From Lachnospiraceae bacterium OM04-12BH (GTDB lineage: Bacteria > Bacillota > Clostridia > Lachnospirales > Lachnospiraceae): 64,000 nucleotides of DNA. Within the stretch, counting starts at the first letter, position 1, and every line of letters begins with the position of its first letter. Both the position numbers and the translations under genes were made by a program. Below, in pieces: positions 9,553-18,062 of the stretch. The DNA is taken from assembly GCA_003490145.1 (NCBI GenBank), contig QULQ01000001.1, positions 310,001 through 374,000 of the forward strand. Reading direction: 5' to 3'. The notes beneath the pieces are model-generated. The model was given only the letters and a program-made list of their open reading frames with translations, searched no databases and was not told the origin of the DNA.

Positions 9553-10293
9553 CTATTCCGATATTCTGTTTCCTTCCCAGTGGTTTACCCACCAAAAATA
9601 GTATACCATACTAATCCCTGTAAATATTAAGCAACCTGGTATGAATGACAACCATTCACCTACACTAGTTTCTCCCAATACAGATTGCAGATAAGTATAT
9701 GGTACTCTACCCGTCCAGCAGACAAATACATATTTCCACACATAATCTCCAAGTCCGGTAAGCATCAATGCACTAATTAGTCCTGATATAATCCCTGCTC
9801 CAATGGATACCCCTTTTCCAAACTGAAAAGCCAGAATCAGCTGCCACAGATAAAGTGGAACACTGCTTCCCCACAGCAGCAATGCTGCAAATATACATCC
9901 TTTCATGATTTCGATATCGCTTGATGCGATTCTTCCAAATCCAATTCCGAATATGATTGCTGTCAATAGGATAGAGCACAGACACAAAACCAGTAGCATC
10001 AACAGTTTCGATAAAAATGCTGCAGGTTTATCCGGTAAAGACAACAGATTTTGAAAATCACCTGCATTTTGTTCCTGTTCCATCACACTTGCTGTAAAAA
10101 TTCCAATAAGTACCGGAAGTCCTGCTCCTATTGCCTGATAAAATGCAATCACTTTCATATTTTCATTCCATGGTGAAAAAAAGTAATATATTAAAAATAT
10201 AACGCTGGTTATAATCGGAATCAGTAGGTGTGCCAGAATCACAGATGTTCCTTTCATCTTTCGCAAGTCTGCATTAAGAGATCTTCCAATCAT
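9553..10293 (-). CDS. Lantibiotic-immunity ABC permease, MutG/EpiG-like
   Basis: 246-residue integral membrane protein with six predicted TM helices and no signal peptide, typical of the ABC-2-like LanG permease subunits. It begins 1 nt after the stop of the first permease and ends 14 nt before the response-regulator start. With the LanE-like permease and the LanF-like ATPase it should form a transporter that clears lantibiotic from the membrane. Assignment of G rather than E rests on gene order (F-E-G) and overall character rather than on a diagnostic motif. Confidence 0.75.
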   Translation of the reverse strand: MIGRSLNADLRKMKGTSVILAHLLIPIITSVIFLIYYFFSPWNENMKVIAFYQAIGAGLPVLIGIFTASVMEQEQNAGDFQNLLSLPDKPAAFLSKLLMLLVLCLCSILLTAIIFGIGFGRIASSDIEIMKGCIFAALLLWGSSVPLYLWQLILAFQFGKGVSIGAGIISGLISALMLTGLGDYVWKYVFVCWTGRVPYTYLQSVLGETSVGEWLSFIPGCLIFTGISMVYYFWWVNHWEGNRISE

Positions 10294-10294
10294 C

Positions 10295-11035
10295 TTATTT
10301 CACCTCTCTTCTCTCAAACCATTTCAAAAACAGAACCGTTACAAAAACAAACCAGATGATTGAGAGACACATTCCCGGAACAATGACTCCCGTATCCAAA
10401 AGAGGATTCCCTGCTTCTGCGGCAAGTCCATTTGGTAAAACATGAAGCAACGGGCACATCATTCGCATAGGGATTGCAGAAACAAGTACATACCAGATTC
10501 TGGTTTGTGATATTACCACACCGCTGACGGTAATAAACAGGCAGACGAACAGGTTTACAATCATTCCAAATCGTTCACTTAAAAATAAAGCTACCGGAAT
10601 CTCCCATAACTCAGAAACCGTCAGAAACAATACTGCAATCAACGCTCCTCCAACTGGAACATGTGTCGTTAGAAGAAAGCCTCCAAGCGTTGCTCCTGCA
10701 AACACAATCACATTAGAAAACAAAATCATGTACCCAATATAAATAATTTTCCCCAGCAACAATTTTCTTCTGTCTGTGGGAATAGTCATTAAATGATAGT
10801 ATTTTATCTTTTTCTCCTGCGCCACAGAAAGATAACAAAATAGAGCAATCATCCCCGGCAGCAAAAGTGTATACCACCAGTTCCAAACACTTTCTGCATA
10901 AGCATTTGTCATCCCAAGAGTAAATATAAATGCCATGACAAATGTAAGAAGAGGAAATCCCCAGATAAACTTTTTTCGCATGGTTCTTTTGGCTTTTTGA
11001 TGTTCTGCTTTTATAATATTAACCATGGATTTCAC
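10295..11035 (-). CDS. Lantibiotic-immunity ABC permease, MutE/EpiE-like
   Basis: 246-residue ABC-2-type permease with about six TM segments. The N-terminus MKSMVNIIKAEHQKAKRTMRKK is the basic amphipathic start seen in LanE permeases, followed by a hydrophobic helix. Its start overlaps the ATPase stop by 17 nt and the second permease follows after 1 nt, so all three subunits are translationally coupled. The pair of equally long permeases behind one ATPase is the hallmark of LanFEG-type self-protection and Cpr-type resistance transporters, in contrast to the large single permease of BceAB systems. Confidence 0.8.
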   Translation of the reverse strand: MKSMVNIIKAEHQKAKRTMRKKFIWGFPLLTFVMAFIFTLGMTNAYAESVWNWWYTLLLPGMIALFCYLSVAQEKKIKYYHLMTIPTDRRKLLLGKIIYIGYMILFSNVIVFAGATLGGFLLTTHVPVGGALIAVLFLTVSELWEIPVALFLSERFGMIVNLFVCLFITVSGVVISQTRIWYVLVSAIPMRMMCPLLHVLPNGLAAEAGNPLLDTGVIVPGMCLSIIWFVFVTVLFLKWFERREVK

Positions 11036-11732
11036 CTGCTTTCTGGTTTTTTCTTACCACATTCATAAACAAATCTTCAAGATTATCTCCCTGCTTTAAT
11101 GCTCCTTCGTATCCTAAGATTCCACCTGAAATAATCCCGACTTTATCTGCAAGTAACTGTACCTCTGAGAGAATATGACTGGAGAGAATTACAGTGATTC
11201 CCTGTTCCGGAAAAGACCGGATCAGCTCTCGTAATTCCTCGATGCCTATTGGATCTAATCCATTCGTAGGTTCATCCAATATCAAAAGTTCCGGTTCTCC
11301 AAGCAATGCCATTGCAATGCCTAGTCTTTGCTTCATCCCCAAAGAAAACTGTCCTGCTTTCTTCTTTCCGGTGTTTGTAAGTGATGCAATCTGCAAGACC
11401 TCATCAATTCTGTTTTCATCTGTACCAAGCAATAATTGTCTTACCTTCAAATTCTCTCTGGCGGAAAGATTTTCATAAATAGGCGGATTTTCAATTAACG
11501 CTCCTATTTTTGATAAATCTTTCCTATCCATAAGTTTTCCATCAAAGTAAATCTTTCCTGCAGTTGGTTTCATCATACCGGTCAGCATTTTCAATGTGGT
11601 AGATTTACCAGCGCCATTCGGTCCAAGCAGTCCATAAATCTGTCCCTTTTCGATATTAAGTGAAACATTATTTACCGCTTTCTGTTTTCTAAAATATTTA
11701 CATAGATTTTGTGTCTGTAACATCATTTCCAT
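11019..11732 (-). CDS. Lantibiotic-immunity ABC ATPase, LanF/BcrA-like
   Basis: 237-residue ABC ATPase with Walker A GPNGAGKST near residue 39, signature FSLGMKQRLGIA near 132, and Walker B LLILDEPTNG near 152. At the Q-loop position the sequence reads GALIENPPIYE, with Glu in place of Gln; this E-loop is a known trait of lantibiotic-immunity ATPases such as NisF. Start choice: ATG at 11732 follows GGAAGGAAGG at 9 nt and gives MEMMLQTQNL, whereas the upstream ATG (11753) has no ribosome site. First gene of the five-gene operon; a regulator-type direct repeat overlaps its promoter. Confidence 0.88.
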   Translation of the reverse strand: MEMMLQTQNLCKYFRKQKAVNNVSLNIEKGQIYGLLGPNGAGKSTTLKMLTGMMKPTAGKIYFDGKLMDRKDLSKIGALIENPPIYENLSARENLKVRQLLLGTDENRIDEVLQIASLTNTGKKKAGQFSLGMKQRLGIAMALLGEPELLILDEPTNGLDPIGIEELRELIRSFPEQGITVILSSHILSEVQLLADKVGIISGGILGYEGALKQGDNLEDLFMNVVRKNQKAGEIHG

Positions 11733-11771
11733 CTTTACTATCCTTCCTTCCATATTTCATTTCTTACTGAA

Positions 11772-11809
11772 ATATAACCTAACAGAAAAAAATAAAGATT
11801 TGATGAAGA
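11772..11809 (-). promoter_or_regulatory. Promoter and NisR-type TCT-N8-TCT box of immunity operon
   Basis: On the minus strand TCT (11809-11807), 8 nt, TCT (11798-11796) forms the direct repeat known as the binding pattern of NisR-like regulators. The downstream TCT overlaps a poor -35 (ATCTTT), and a -10-like TTATAT (11777-11772) lies 17 nt further. A weak -35 covered by an activator box is what a regulator-dependent promoter should look like. The element is short, so chance occurrence in AT-rich DNA must be kept in mind. Confidence 0.5.
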
Positions 11810-11909
11810 TTGCTAAATAATTCGTCTACTCTATTTTTATTCTCGTATGGAATAAACCATTCACCATATTACGTGTCTAATTCTCCTCTTCCCATTTATC
11901 TGTTTAACT

Positions 11910-12509
11910 CTATCTCCTTCCCAAATAGCGAAAAACATGTTTCCGATACTCTCTATATGAATCTCCATAGTTTTCTGTAAGATACCGCTCCTCCTGTAAT
12001 ATCTGCAAATGCAGCATGATAATAGCAAATACAGATACTGCAAGCATTGGCAGATTAAAATACATCAACAGCAGCCCTATATACATAAAATCAAAACCCA
12101 AAAATGCCGGATTCCGACTATAACGATAAATTCCTGATGTGACCAATTTTGTTCTATCCTTATCAGGTATTCCTGCTCTCCAGCTATCCTTCATACAAAG
12201 AACAGAAGTCAGAAATATCAGGTCACCTAACATCCCTATGCAAAAACCGGTAAACCTTGCATTTGCAGGCATATGATTCCACCCAAATATAACGGATAAT
12301 ATCTGAATAACTGGAGCAGCAAGTGTTGCAATACTCATCAGCAATTCTACGGTATGTACTGATTTATCTTTTACTTTTCCTATCTGTCGTGTCTGTATTC
12401 CATGTCGTTTCTGCGATATCATCTTGGCAAAATAAATAGCATAAAATACTGCCAGTACAATAATTGCTAACCACGAATACAGCAAATTCTCGTCTATAGT
12501 ATATTTCAT
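11910..12509 (-). CDS. Isoprenylcysteine carboxyl methyltransferase (ICMT)-like membrane protein
   Basis: 199-residue multi-TM protein (about five helices) of the ICMT/PEMT-like methyltransferase fold. The conserved C-terminal half carries YSRNPAFLGFDFMYIG, then RYLTENYGDSYREYRKHVFRYL, the SAM-binding pattern RNP...E..L...G..Y..Y. In bacteria without prenylated proteins the substrate is unknown. Start choice: ATG at 12509 follows GAGGG; the frame also extends to 12557 with weaker support. It lies 150-180 nt upstream of the immunity operon in the accessory block and may have travelled with it, although a direct role in lantibiotic defence is not shown. Confidence 0.75.
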   Translation of the reverse strand: MKYTIDENLLYSWLAIIVLAVFYAIYFAKMISQKRHGIQTRQIGKVKDKSVHTVELLMSIATLAAPVIQILSVIFGWNHMPANARFTGFCIGMLGDLIFLTSVLCMKDSWRAGIPDKDRTKLVTSGIYRYSRNPAFLGFDFMYIGLLLMYFNLPMLAVSVFAIIMLHLQILQEERYLTENYGDSYREYRKHVFRYLGRR

Positions 12510-12596
12510 ATTTTCTTCGCCCTCTCTTTCCTCTATCCAAACAGCATATTTCTCCATAAATTATTAAGGGAACAACTGAACGAGTAAAGCGAGATG

Positions 12597-13526
12597 CTAA
12601 TGCCCCTTGTACTTTTCCTTCTGGTCTTGCGTTCCTGTTTGTTTTGTTCCTGTTGTAATTTCAATGCCTGCTGCGATTTTGTTCCAATACTGAATCCCCC
12701 AATGTTCAAAATCCCACTCCACCATGTAGGCATTGCACTCATAATCAATGTAGTAAAGTGTTCCATCACATGGTACAAAGTTTGTGGGATAGTAATCGAT
12801 GTTCAGACCAGCCGGGTACAGGCGATCACACATCTCCTGCACCTGCACAAGCCAGTCGGATTCCATCTGTCCCGTCTTAAGCAGCTCCGCAACCGTTTTT
12901 CCGGCAATGTATTCTTTCAAAATGCGCTCTTGCTGGGTGTCGACCTCCAGAAGCCGGGGCATGGGGATACCGAGCTTATGCAATGTTTCATAGTCCCTCA
13001 GCTCAGAGTTTAGCTTATCGCCGAAGGTGTAGTATTCACAAGGTTCGTGGTGGATCTGTTTCAGAACATATTGCGTTGTTTCATCGGTCACAAGATAAGA
13101 ATAACCGCCTTTTCCTTTCCCAAGGAGCTTGATCATGCGAAATTCTACGTCATTTACCGTCATTGTATCCGGCATGTCCTGTTTCAACCGCTTCAGATTT
13201 TCCAGAACAAACGGGCTGTTTGCGGCAATCTGCCCCAGCATCGGACATTCATCCATCTGCGTGCAGTCAGCGCAGGAATTCAGTCCCTTTTCACGGACAC
13301 AGTTATGTACGGGACAGAGCTTGTCGCAGAATGGGGTTTTTGCGCCTTCCATTCGGCAACCGGTGCAGTTGATCATTTCCGCTGTAATCGGAACCCCATT
13401 TAGCTCCGTCCACAGAGCCGCAGTTTTTTCACGCAGGGTGTTGTCATTTGTAAGCGTTGCGATTCTGGCGTCGCAGGTTTCGCAGTCCAGCCCGCAACAT
13501 CCGATCAATTGGTTTGTGTTTTCCAT
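12597..13526 (-). CDS. DUF3795 domain fused to a kinase-like domain
   Basis: 309 residues in two parts. Residues 1 to about 110 are a DUF3795-type Cys-rich module (GCCGLDCETCDAR, then NCTGCR, CDKLCPVHNC, CADC, CPML), probably binding metal or an Fe-S centre. Residues about 125-285 look like a protein-kinase/aminoglycoside-phosphotransferase fold: a glycine loop LGKGKGGYSYLV, VLK lysine, GIPMPRLL, KEYIAGKTVAELL hinge region, a catalytic-loop-like NIDYYPTNFV (Asp then Asn four residues later) and YIDYEC in place of DFG. The C-terminal ~25 residues are Lys/Gln/Thr-rich and disordered. The DNA is visibly richer in CG than the AT-rich genes on either side, suggesting separate origin. No function can be assigned; a metal-sensing or small-molecule kinase is possible. 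Confidence 0.8.
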   Translation of the reverse strand: MENTNQLIGCCGLDCETCDARIATLTNDNTLREKTAALWTELNGVPITAEMINCTGCRMEGAKTPFCDKLCPVHNCVREKGLNSCADCTQMDECPMLGQIAANSPFVLENLKRLKQDMPDTMTVNDVEFRMIKLLGKGKGGYSYLVTDETTQYVLKQIHHEPCEYYTFGDKLNSELRDYETLHKLGIPMPRLLEVDTQQERILKEYIAGKTVAELLKTGQMESDWLVQVQEMCDRLYPAGLNIDYYPTNFVPCDGTLYYIDYECNAYMVEWDFEHWGIQYWNKIAAGIEITTGTKQTGTQDQKEKYKGH

Positions 13527-13567
13527 AATTTCCTCCCTAAACTTGAAACTACTTCTATGTATTCATT

Positions 13568-14044
13568 CTAACCATTTCTTTTACGATTTCTGATTAACCG
13601 GTTAATCTCAGCTGCTGTTTTCATACTAACCCCAAAATCAACCATATGCCACACTATTTTCCCAAACAGAATAAATACCGCATAAATCACCGCATCCTGC
13701 ACATAGGTGCTCTTTAATTCAAATGGTGTTCCTTCAGCTACTATGCTTCCTTTATCAAGGATTACGACATATCCCGCATTCGCAGCTTCTTCCATATAGT
13801 GTGTCGTGAGAAATACCGTAAGATTCTCATCTGCTCTAAGTTTTTCAATAACTTCCCATATCCGCCTTCTTGTCTGAGGATCAAGACCGGTTGTCGGTTC
13901 ATCCAAAATCAGTATTTCAGGCTTATGCAACAACGCTCTGGCTATATCAATTCTTCTACACTGTCCTCCTGACAATTTACCAACAGGTCTGTTTATATAA
14001 TCTTCAAATCCAAGAAGTTCTGTAAGCTCCTGATATAATTGAAT
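13568..14044 (-). pseudogene. Remnant of ABC transporter ATPase
   Basis: The minus-strand frame opens at 14044 without a start codon and encodes the helical subdomain, the signature KLSGGQCRRIDIARALL, Walker B EILILDEPTTGLD, and the H-loop region FLTTHYMEEAANA of a drug-export-type ATPase. The N-terminal third with Walker A is absent. After about 105 residues the match ends and the frame runs into a short hydrophobic then basic tail (FGKIVWHMVDFG...RNRKRNG) unrelated to the family, apparently a junction. Both ends are therefore broken and no permease gene is adjacent. It is best read as decay at the edge of the accessory block. Confidence 0.8.
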
Positions 14045-14062
14045 TCATAAATGATTCAATTA

Positions 14063-14089
14063 AAAAACGGACCTTTATCGTCCGTTTTT
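14063..14089 (-). terminator. Bidirectional intrinsic terminator
   Basis: Perfect 10-bp stem AAAAACGGAC (14063-14072) with GTCCGTTTTT (14080-14089) and a 7-nt loop, 11 nt past the stop codon of the gene at 14100-14645. The A and T runs allow termination in both directions. It marks the end of the long housekeeping operon and the border of the accessory block. Confidence 0.85.
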
Positions 14090-14099
14090 ACTCTTTCTT

Positions 14100-14645
14100 T
14101 CATCCTTCCCTGAATGTCCTCAGGAACCTGAAATATTCCTCATCACACTGATCAAAGGTGCCATCCTCTTTAAACTTCTGAAAGTATTCCAAGTATATGG
14201 AAGAAAGGCTCTCCTGGTAAGGCAGCCAGTCCTCTGCCATCTCATCTGCCCCGTAATGCTGGATACAGTGGCCATCCGGTCTGCTTTCCAGATACCTGCC
14301 GCCCTTTGGTCTGTCCTCTTCTGATAATATGCAGCCGGCAGCAGTCAGTGCAGCACAGATCCCTATGGCATCCTCTCCGACAAAGGTATAGGCATGATGC
14401 CGCATTCTCATATAATAAATCTCTTTTCCCTCCAGATGAAATCGGTCAATGGCATACAGATTCCCTTCCTCCTGTAAAAGAGAAAGAATCTTCTCCCTCT
14501 CATTTCCGGTAAGTCCTCTTGTTTCTATTGCTCTTTCAAGATCGGAGGGTGCAAGGCTGCAGCCCTTTTCCCGGCAGCAGCGCCCCTTACAGTGACTGCA
14601 CTCCTCTCCCGGTCTGTAACCGTCTGTATTTTGCATTATACCCAT
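14100..14645 (-). CDS. Cysteine-cluster protein (YkgJ-like metal-chelating), unknown function
   Basis: 181 residues with an N-terminal CSHCKGRCCREKGC cluster, the CxxCxxxCC pattern of putative zinc- or iron-chelating proteins, and additional Cys at positions near 100-125 (GICAALTAAGC, GHCIQHYG). No signal peptide or TM. The rest is mixed charged sequence with no recognised domain. ATG at 14645 follows GGGGAG. It lies 22 nt downstream of the metallopeptidase gene and is the last gene before a strong terminator, so it belongs to the der-tyrS operon. Function unknown; iron-sulphur or zinc handling is only a guess from the cysteines. Confidence 0.75.
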   Translation of the reverse strand: MGIMQNTDGYRPGEECSHCKGRCCREKGCSLAPSDLERAIETRGLTGNEREKILSLLQEEGNLYAIDRFHLEGKEIYYMRMRHHAYTFVGEDAIGICAALTAAGCILSEEDRPKGGRYLESRPDGHCIQHYGADEMAEDWLPYQESLSSIYLEYFQKFKEDGTFDQCDEEYFRFLRTFREG

Positions 14646-14667
14646 AATTCATCTCCCCTGCTAAAGC

Positions 14668-15357
14668 TCAGAACAGATACAGTTCATTTCCGTGTTCTGC
14701 CAGCCATTTCTTCCTGACTTTATAATCCGGACAGAAGGCTTCGACCATCTGCCAGAAATTCTGCGAGTGATCCATATACCGCAGGTGGCACAGCTCATGG
14801 ATCACCACATACTCTGCCACAGCTGCCGGTGCCAGCATGAGGCGGAAAGAAAAATTCAGGTTAGAAAGACCACTGCAGCTTCCCCACCTGCTTCTCTGAT
14901 CCTTGATATGGATCTCAGAAAAGCTTACCTGCATCATTCCGGCATAAAGCATGGCCCTTTCCCTGATCCACTGCGCAGCCATCTTCCGGTACCATTTTTC
15001 TATGGCCATTCTCCTGATCTCATAGTCTGCTTCATAGGGAACAAATAAAAGAAGTCTGTCTCCTGCCTTCTTTACCCGGCATCTGCTGCTTTCCTCCCGG
15101 AAAACTGACAGTGTCAGATGCTCGTCAAGAAAAGGAAGCTGATCTCCGTTCACAAGCTGCAGCCGCACTGCTTCTTTTTTCTTTTCCTGCATGGCAAGCC
15201 GTTTTGCTGTCGCAAGGATCCATTCCTCCTTGCTCTGCACAAATCTTTCTACCTCCCTGTCGCTGACAAACCAGGGCGCTTTCACAACAAGATTGCCACC
15301 CCTGTCAAAAGAGATGGCAATCGTTTTTCGTTTGCTTTTGATTAACTGATACTGCAT
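14668..15357 (-). CDS. YgjP/WLM-like zinc metallopeptidase
   Basis: 229-residue cytoplasmic protein of the M48-like YgjP (DUF45) family. The zinc motif HELCHLRYMDH, with the HExxH-type histidines, is near residue 182 and the preceding family signature RWGSCSGLSNLNFSFRL near 155. The N-terminal half is the beta-rich region that often precedes this domain. Substrate unknown; relatives are linked to SprT-like proteases. It starts 7 nt after the tyrS stop with AAGGA as ribosome site, and lies in the same operon. Confidence 0.85.
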   Translation of the reverse strand: MQYQLIKSKRKTIAISFDRGGNLVVKAPWFVSDREVERFVQSKEEWILATAKRLAMQEKKKEAVRLQLVNGDQLPFLDEHLTLSVFREESSRCRVKKAGDRLLLFVPYEADYEIRRMAIEKWYRKMAAQWIRERAMLYAGMMQVSFSEIHIKDQRSRWGSCSGLSNLNFSFRLMLAPAAVAEYVVIHELCHLRYMDHSQNFWQMVEAFCPDYKVRKKWLAEHGNELYLF

Positions 15358-15364
15358 ACTGTCC

Positions 15365-16588
15365 TTATTTCACAATAATCCTGCGGAAGTTCTTCTTTCC
15401 ACGTTTTACAACAAGTCCTTCTCCTGCAAAAGCATCCTTTGCATAAGCTGCCTTTACATCAGTCACCTTGTCCTCACCTACTGTTACGCCGCCCTGCTCG
15501 ATAGCACGTCTGCCTTCAGATCTGGTATTTACCAGTCCTGCCTTGCACAGTACAGAGATCAGATCAATGCTTCCATCTTCCATATCCTCATCTGTCAGCT
15601 CACAGGTGGGCATCTGTGCTGCCACACCAGTACTGAACAGTGCTCTTGCACTTTCCTGTGCTTTCTTTGCTTCTTCCTCACCATGTACAAGGTTTGTCAG
15701 CTCATAAGCCAGGATCTCCTTGGCCTGATTGAGCTGGCTGCCTTCCCAGTGATCCATCTCATCAATCTGCTCAAGAGGCAGGAAGGTAAGCATACGCAGA
15801 CACTTAAGTACATCTGCATCTGCCACATTTCTCCAGTACTGATAGAATTCAAATGGAGAAGTCTTCTCTGGATCAAGCCATACAGCCCCCTTCTGTGTCT
15901 TACCCATCTTCTTGCCCTCAGAATTCAGAAGCAGGGTAATGGTCATGGCATAGGCATCCTTACCAAGCTTTCTTCTGATCAGTTCAGTTCCGCCAAGCAT
16001 ATTGCTCCACTGGTCATCACCGCCAAACTGCATATTGCAGCCGTATTTCTGGAACAGCTCATAGAAATCATAGCTCTGCATCAGCATATAGTTAAACTCA
16101 AGGAAAGAAAGACCCTTTTCCATTCTCTGCTTGTAGCACTCCGCTCTCAGCATATTGTTAACCGAGAAGTGAGGTCCTACCTCTCTTAAAAATTCAATAT
16201 AATTCAGATCCATCAGCCATTCTGCATTATTGACCATCAGGGCCTTGCCCTCTGAAAAATCAATAAAACGGCTCATCTGCTTCTTGAAGCAGTCACAGTT
16301 ATGCTGGATCGTCTCCGGTGTCATCATAGTACGCATATCACTTCTTCCGGAAGGATCTCCGATCATACCGGTACCACCGCCGATCAGCGCGATTGGCTTA
16401 TTCCCTGCCATCTGCAGTCTCTTCATCAGGCAGAGTGCCATGAAATGTCCAACATGAAGAGAATCTGCGGTAGGATCAAACCCGATATAAAAGGTGGCCT
16501 TTCCATTGTTGATCAGCTCCTTGATCTCCTCTTCATCTGTAAGCTGTGCAAGAAGTCCTCTTGCTTTTAATTCATCAAAAATCGTCAT
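15365..16588 (-). CDS. tyrS: Tyrosyl-tRNA synthetase
   Basis: 407-residue class I aminoacyl-tRNA synthetase charging tRNA-Tyr. The HIGH motif is HVGH near residue 45, the KMSKS motif is KMGKT near 230, and an S4 RNA-binding domain occupies the C-terminal 60 residues. Many Firmicutes tyrS genes are controlled by a T-box leader, but here only 18 nt separate it from the upstream gene, so no T-box can fit; transcription must come from the upstream operon or an internal promoter. Confidence 0.96.
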   Translation of the reverse strand: MTIFDELKARGLLAQLTDEEEIKELINNGKATFYIGFDPTADSLHVGHFMALCLMKRLQMAGNKPIALIGGGTGMIGDPSGRSDMRTMMTPETIQHNCDCFKKQMSRFIDFSEGKALMVNNAEWLMDLNYIEFLREVGPHFSVNNMLRAECYKQRMEKGLSFLEFNYMLMQSYDFYELFQKYGCNMQFGGDDQWSNMLGGTELIRRKLGKDAYAMTITLLLNSEGKKMGKTQKGAVWLDPEKTSPFEFYQYWRNVADADVLKCLRMLTFLPLEQIDEMDHWEGSQLNQAKEILAYELTNLVHGEEEAKKAQESARALFSTGVAAQMPTCELTDEDMEDGSIDLISVLCKAGLVNTRSEGRRAIEQGGVTVGEDKVTDVKAAYAKDAFAGEGLVVKRGKKNFRRIIVK

Positions 16589-16606
16589 CGTTTTATCTGC
16601 TCCCTT

Positions 16607-17092
16607 TTATTTTTCTAATTGTACTGTAACAGGGTCTGTATCATCTCCACGTTGGGAAATCTTAACTTCCCTGCAATCCTTATCAACTTCTATGATCCGT
16701 TCACTGACAGCCGCCTTCCCTGCCGGGAAGTATCGTCCATCCTGCCATCTGTCAAAGGCTGATGTATGCTCCATCTCCTGAATATAGGCGTTACTGTTAT
16801 CTGGCTTCTTATATGTGAAATATAGTGAGCTGTCCCAGTATCCATAATTACTGTTATTTTGCAGCATCAGCTTTACTTTATAATAGTCCCTGTCATCGCG
16901 CACATTTTTCAGCGTCCCACTGTCTATACGCTCTGCTGTAGCAGAAACCAGCTCCGGCTTCACAGCAGACTCAAGCTCGTAGGATGCATATTTCAGTTCT
17001 CCCGATGCATAAAGAAGAAGTGCGATCAAGCAGACAAAGCCACAGACTGCAACAACCAGTACAGTGATCCCGTTTTTCAATACCTTACTCAT
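16607..17092 (-). CDS. Membrane-anchored protein of unknown function
   Basis: 161 residues: an N-terminal TM helix at about 8-30 followed by an extracytoplasmic domain with a beta-rich look (YYKVKLMLQNNSNYGYWDSSLYFTYKK). No cysteine lipobox. Start choice: the frame extends to 17152, but ATG at 17092 follows GGGAGGG and overlaps the stop of the upstream gene by 8 nt. The protein seems to form a pair with that upstream gene, which has the same layout (cytoplasmic part, one TM, outer domain of similar character). I do not recognise a domain. Confidence 0.7.
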   Translation of the reverse strand: MSKVLKNGITVLVVAVCGFVCLIALLLYASGELKYASYELESAVKPELVSATAERIDSGTLKNVRDDRDYYKVKLMLQNNSNYGYWDSSLYFTYKKPDNSNAYIQEMEHTSAFDRWQDGRYFPAGKAAVSERIIEVDKDCREVKISQRGDDTDPVTVQLEK

Positions 17093-18032
17093 AATGATAC
17101 CCTCCCTCTTTTGCAAGTCTGTCTGGGATTTCCTCATCATAAGGAAGAACACCCATGTTCCATGACATAACCGTTTCTATTTTGTCTATCGTATCATGCT
17201 GCAGATCATATTTTTCCATATACAGTATAATTTCCTGTACATCTGCCGGAATCAGGAAGAAAAAATAACCGGTAATATCAGCTCCATTACCACATCCGTA
17301 ATCTGAAAGAAAGCTGCTGCTGTCAAATCCATATCCAGCCACATAGGGATAATAAACATCCCTTCCAAGCGACTGTTTATATTCCACTGTTCCGTTCTCT
17401 TCGTAACCGATGTAACAGTTTTTCATGGCATAGGCATTTTGGACATAAGCACTGCTCTCCACATCTACCCTAATGGCAATCAGGGAATAGTCTTCCGGAA
17501 AGCCTGCATAAATATCATGATTTACGATTGTATAACAGTTATTCTCCAGTGTTACCGTATTGTTATCATAATAATCAAATACCGGCGAAGTAAGATTTTC
17601 TTCTGTGTAGGATACCACACGTGCTTCCTTTTTCTGTACGTTTTTTGTAAGAGATGCTGCCGCTGCAACCGCCAGAATGACAAATACCATAATACATATA
17701 CTGATCAGACAGATAATAGTATGTACATGTACTCTTTTCTTCTGTTGCTCCGGTACTTCTCCGGTATAAATATTGTCCGATTTCTGTTCACGGTAAACAT
17801 TGTCTGCTGCCTTGTCCCAGTAAGTACTGTCTGTGTTTTCCTCATGAAACACACTGCCCTTTACCTCATCCTCATGGACATGGCTTTGGTAATACGGGTT
17901 TTCATTCCAGGAAGGCTCATTTGTTTCAGGCTTTGGCTCGTCCTTTTTTAACCAGTCATCACCGACCGGCTTATTCCAGAAATCATCATTGGATGATGAA
18001 CTCCAAAAATCATTTTTCTGTTCGTCACTCAC
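17085..18032 (-). CDS. Single-TM protein with acidic Trp/Asn-rich N-terminus, unknown function
   Basis: 315 residues. Residues 1-100 are cytoplasmic, acidic, low-complexity and rich in W, N, D and S (for example DFWSSSSNDDFWNKP), probably disordered. One TM helix lies at about 106-130, then an outer domain of about 185 residues with aromatic-rich segments. The disordered N-terminal tail followed by a single helix resembles zinc-ribbon-less DUF-type envelope proteins of Lachnospiraceae, but I cannot name a family. It starts 30 nt after gpsA and overlaps the next gene, so it is in the der-plsY-gpsA-tyrS transcription unit. Confidence 0.7.
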   Translation of the reverse strand: MSDEQKNDFWSSSSNDDFWNKPVGDDWLKKDEPKPETNEPSWNENPYYQSHVHEDEVKGSVFHEENTDSTYWDKAADNVYREQKSDNIYTGEVPEQQKKRVHVHTIICLISICIMVFVILAVAAAASLTKNVQKKEARVVSYTEENLTSPVFDYYDNNTVTLENNCYTIVNHDIYAGFPEDYSLIAIRVDVESSAYVQNAYAMKNCYIGYEENGTVEYKQSLGRDVYYPYVAGYGFDSSSFLSDYGCGNGADITGYFFFLIPADVQEIILYMEKYDLQHDTIDKIETVMSWNMGVLPYDEEIPDRLAKEGGYHYE

Positions 18033-18062
18033 CTGCAGGTTCCTCCCTCTGTTATCACTATC

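Noticed and set aside
7512..11732. BceRSAB-type bacitracin resistance
   Set aside because: The kinase has a sizeable outer domain and there are two small permeases rather than one large permease with an extracellular domain, so LanFEG/Cpr fits better.
16589..16606. T-box leader for tyrS
   Set aside because: Only 18 nt lie between tyrS and the upstream gene, far too short for a T-box.
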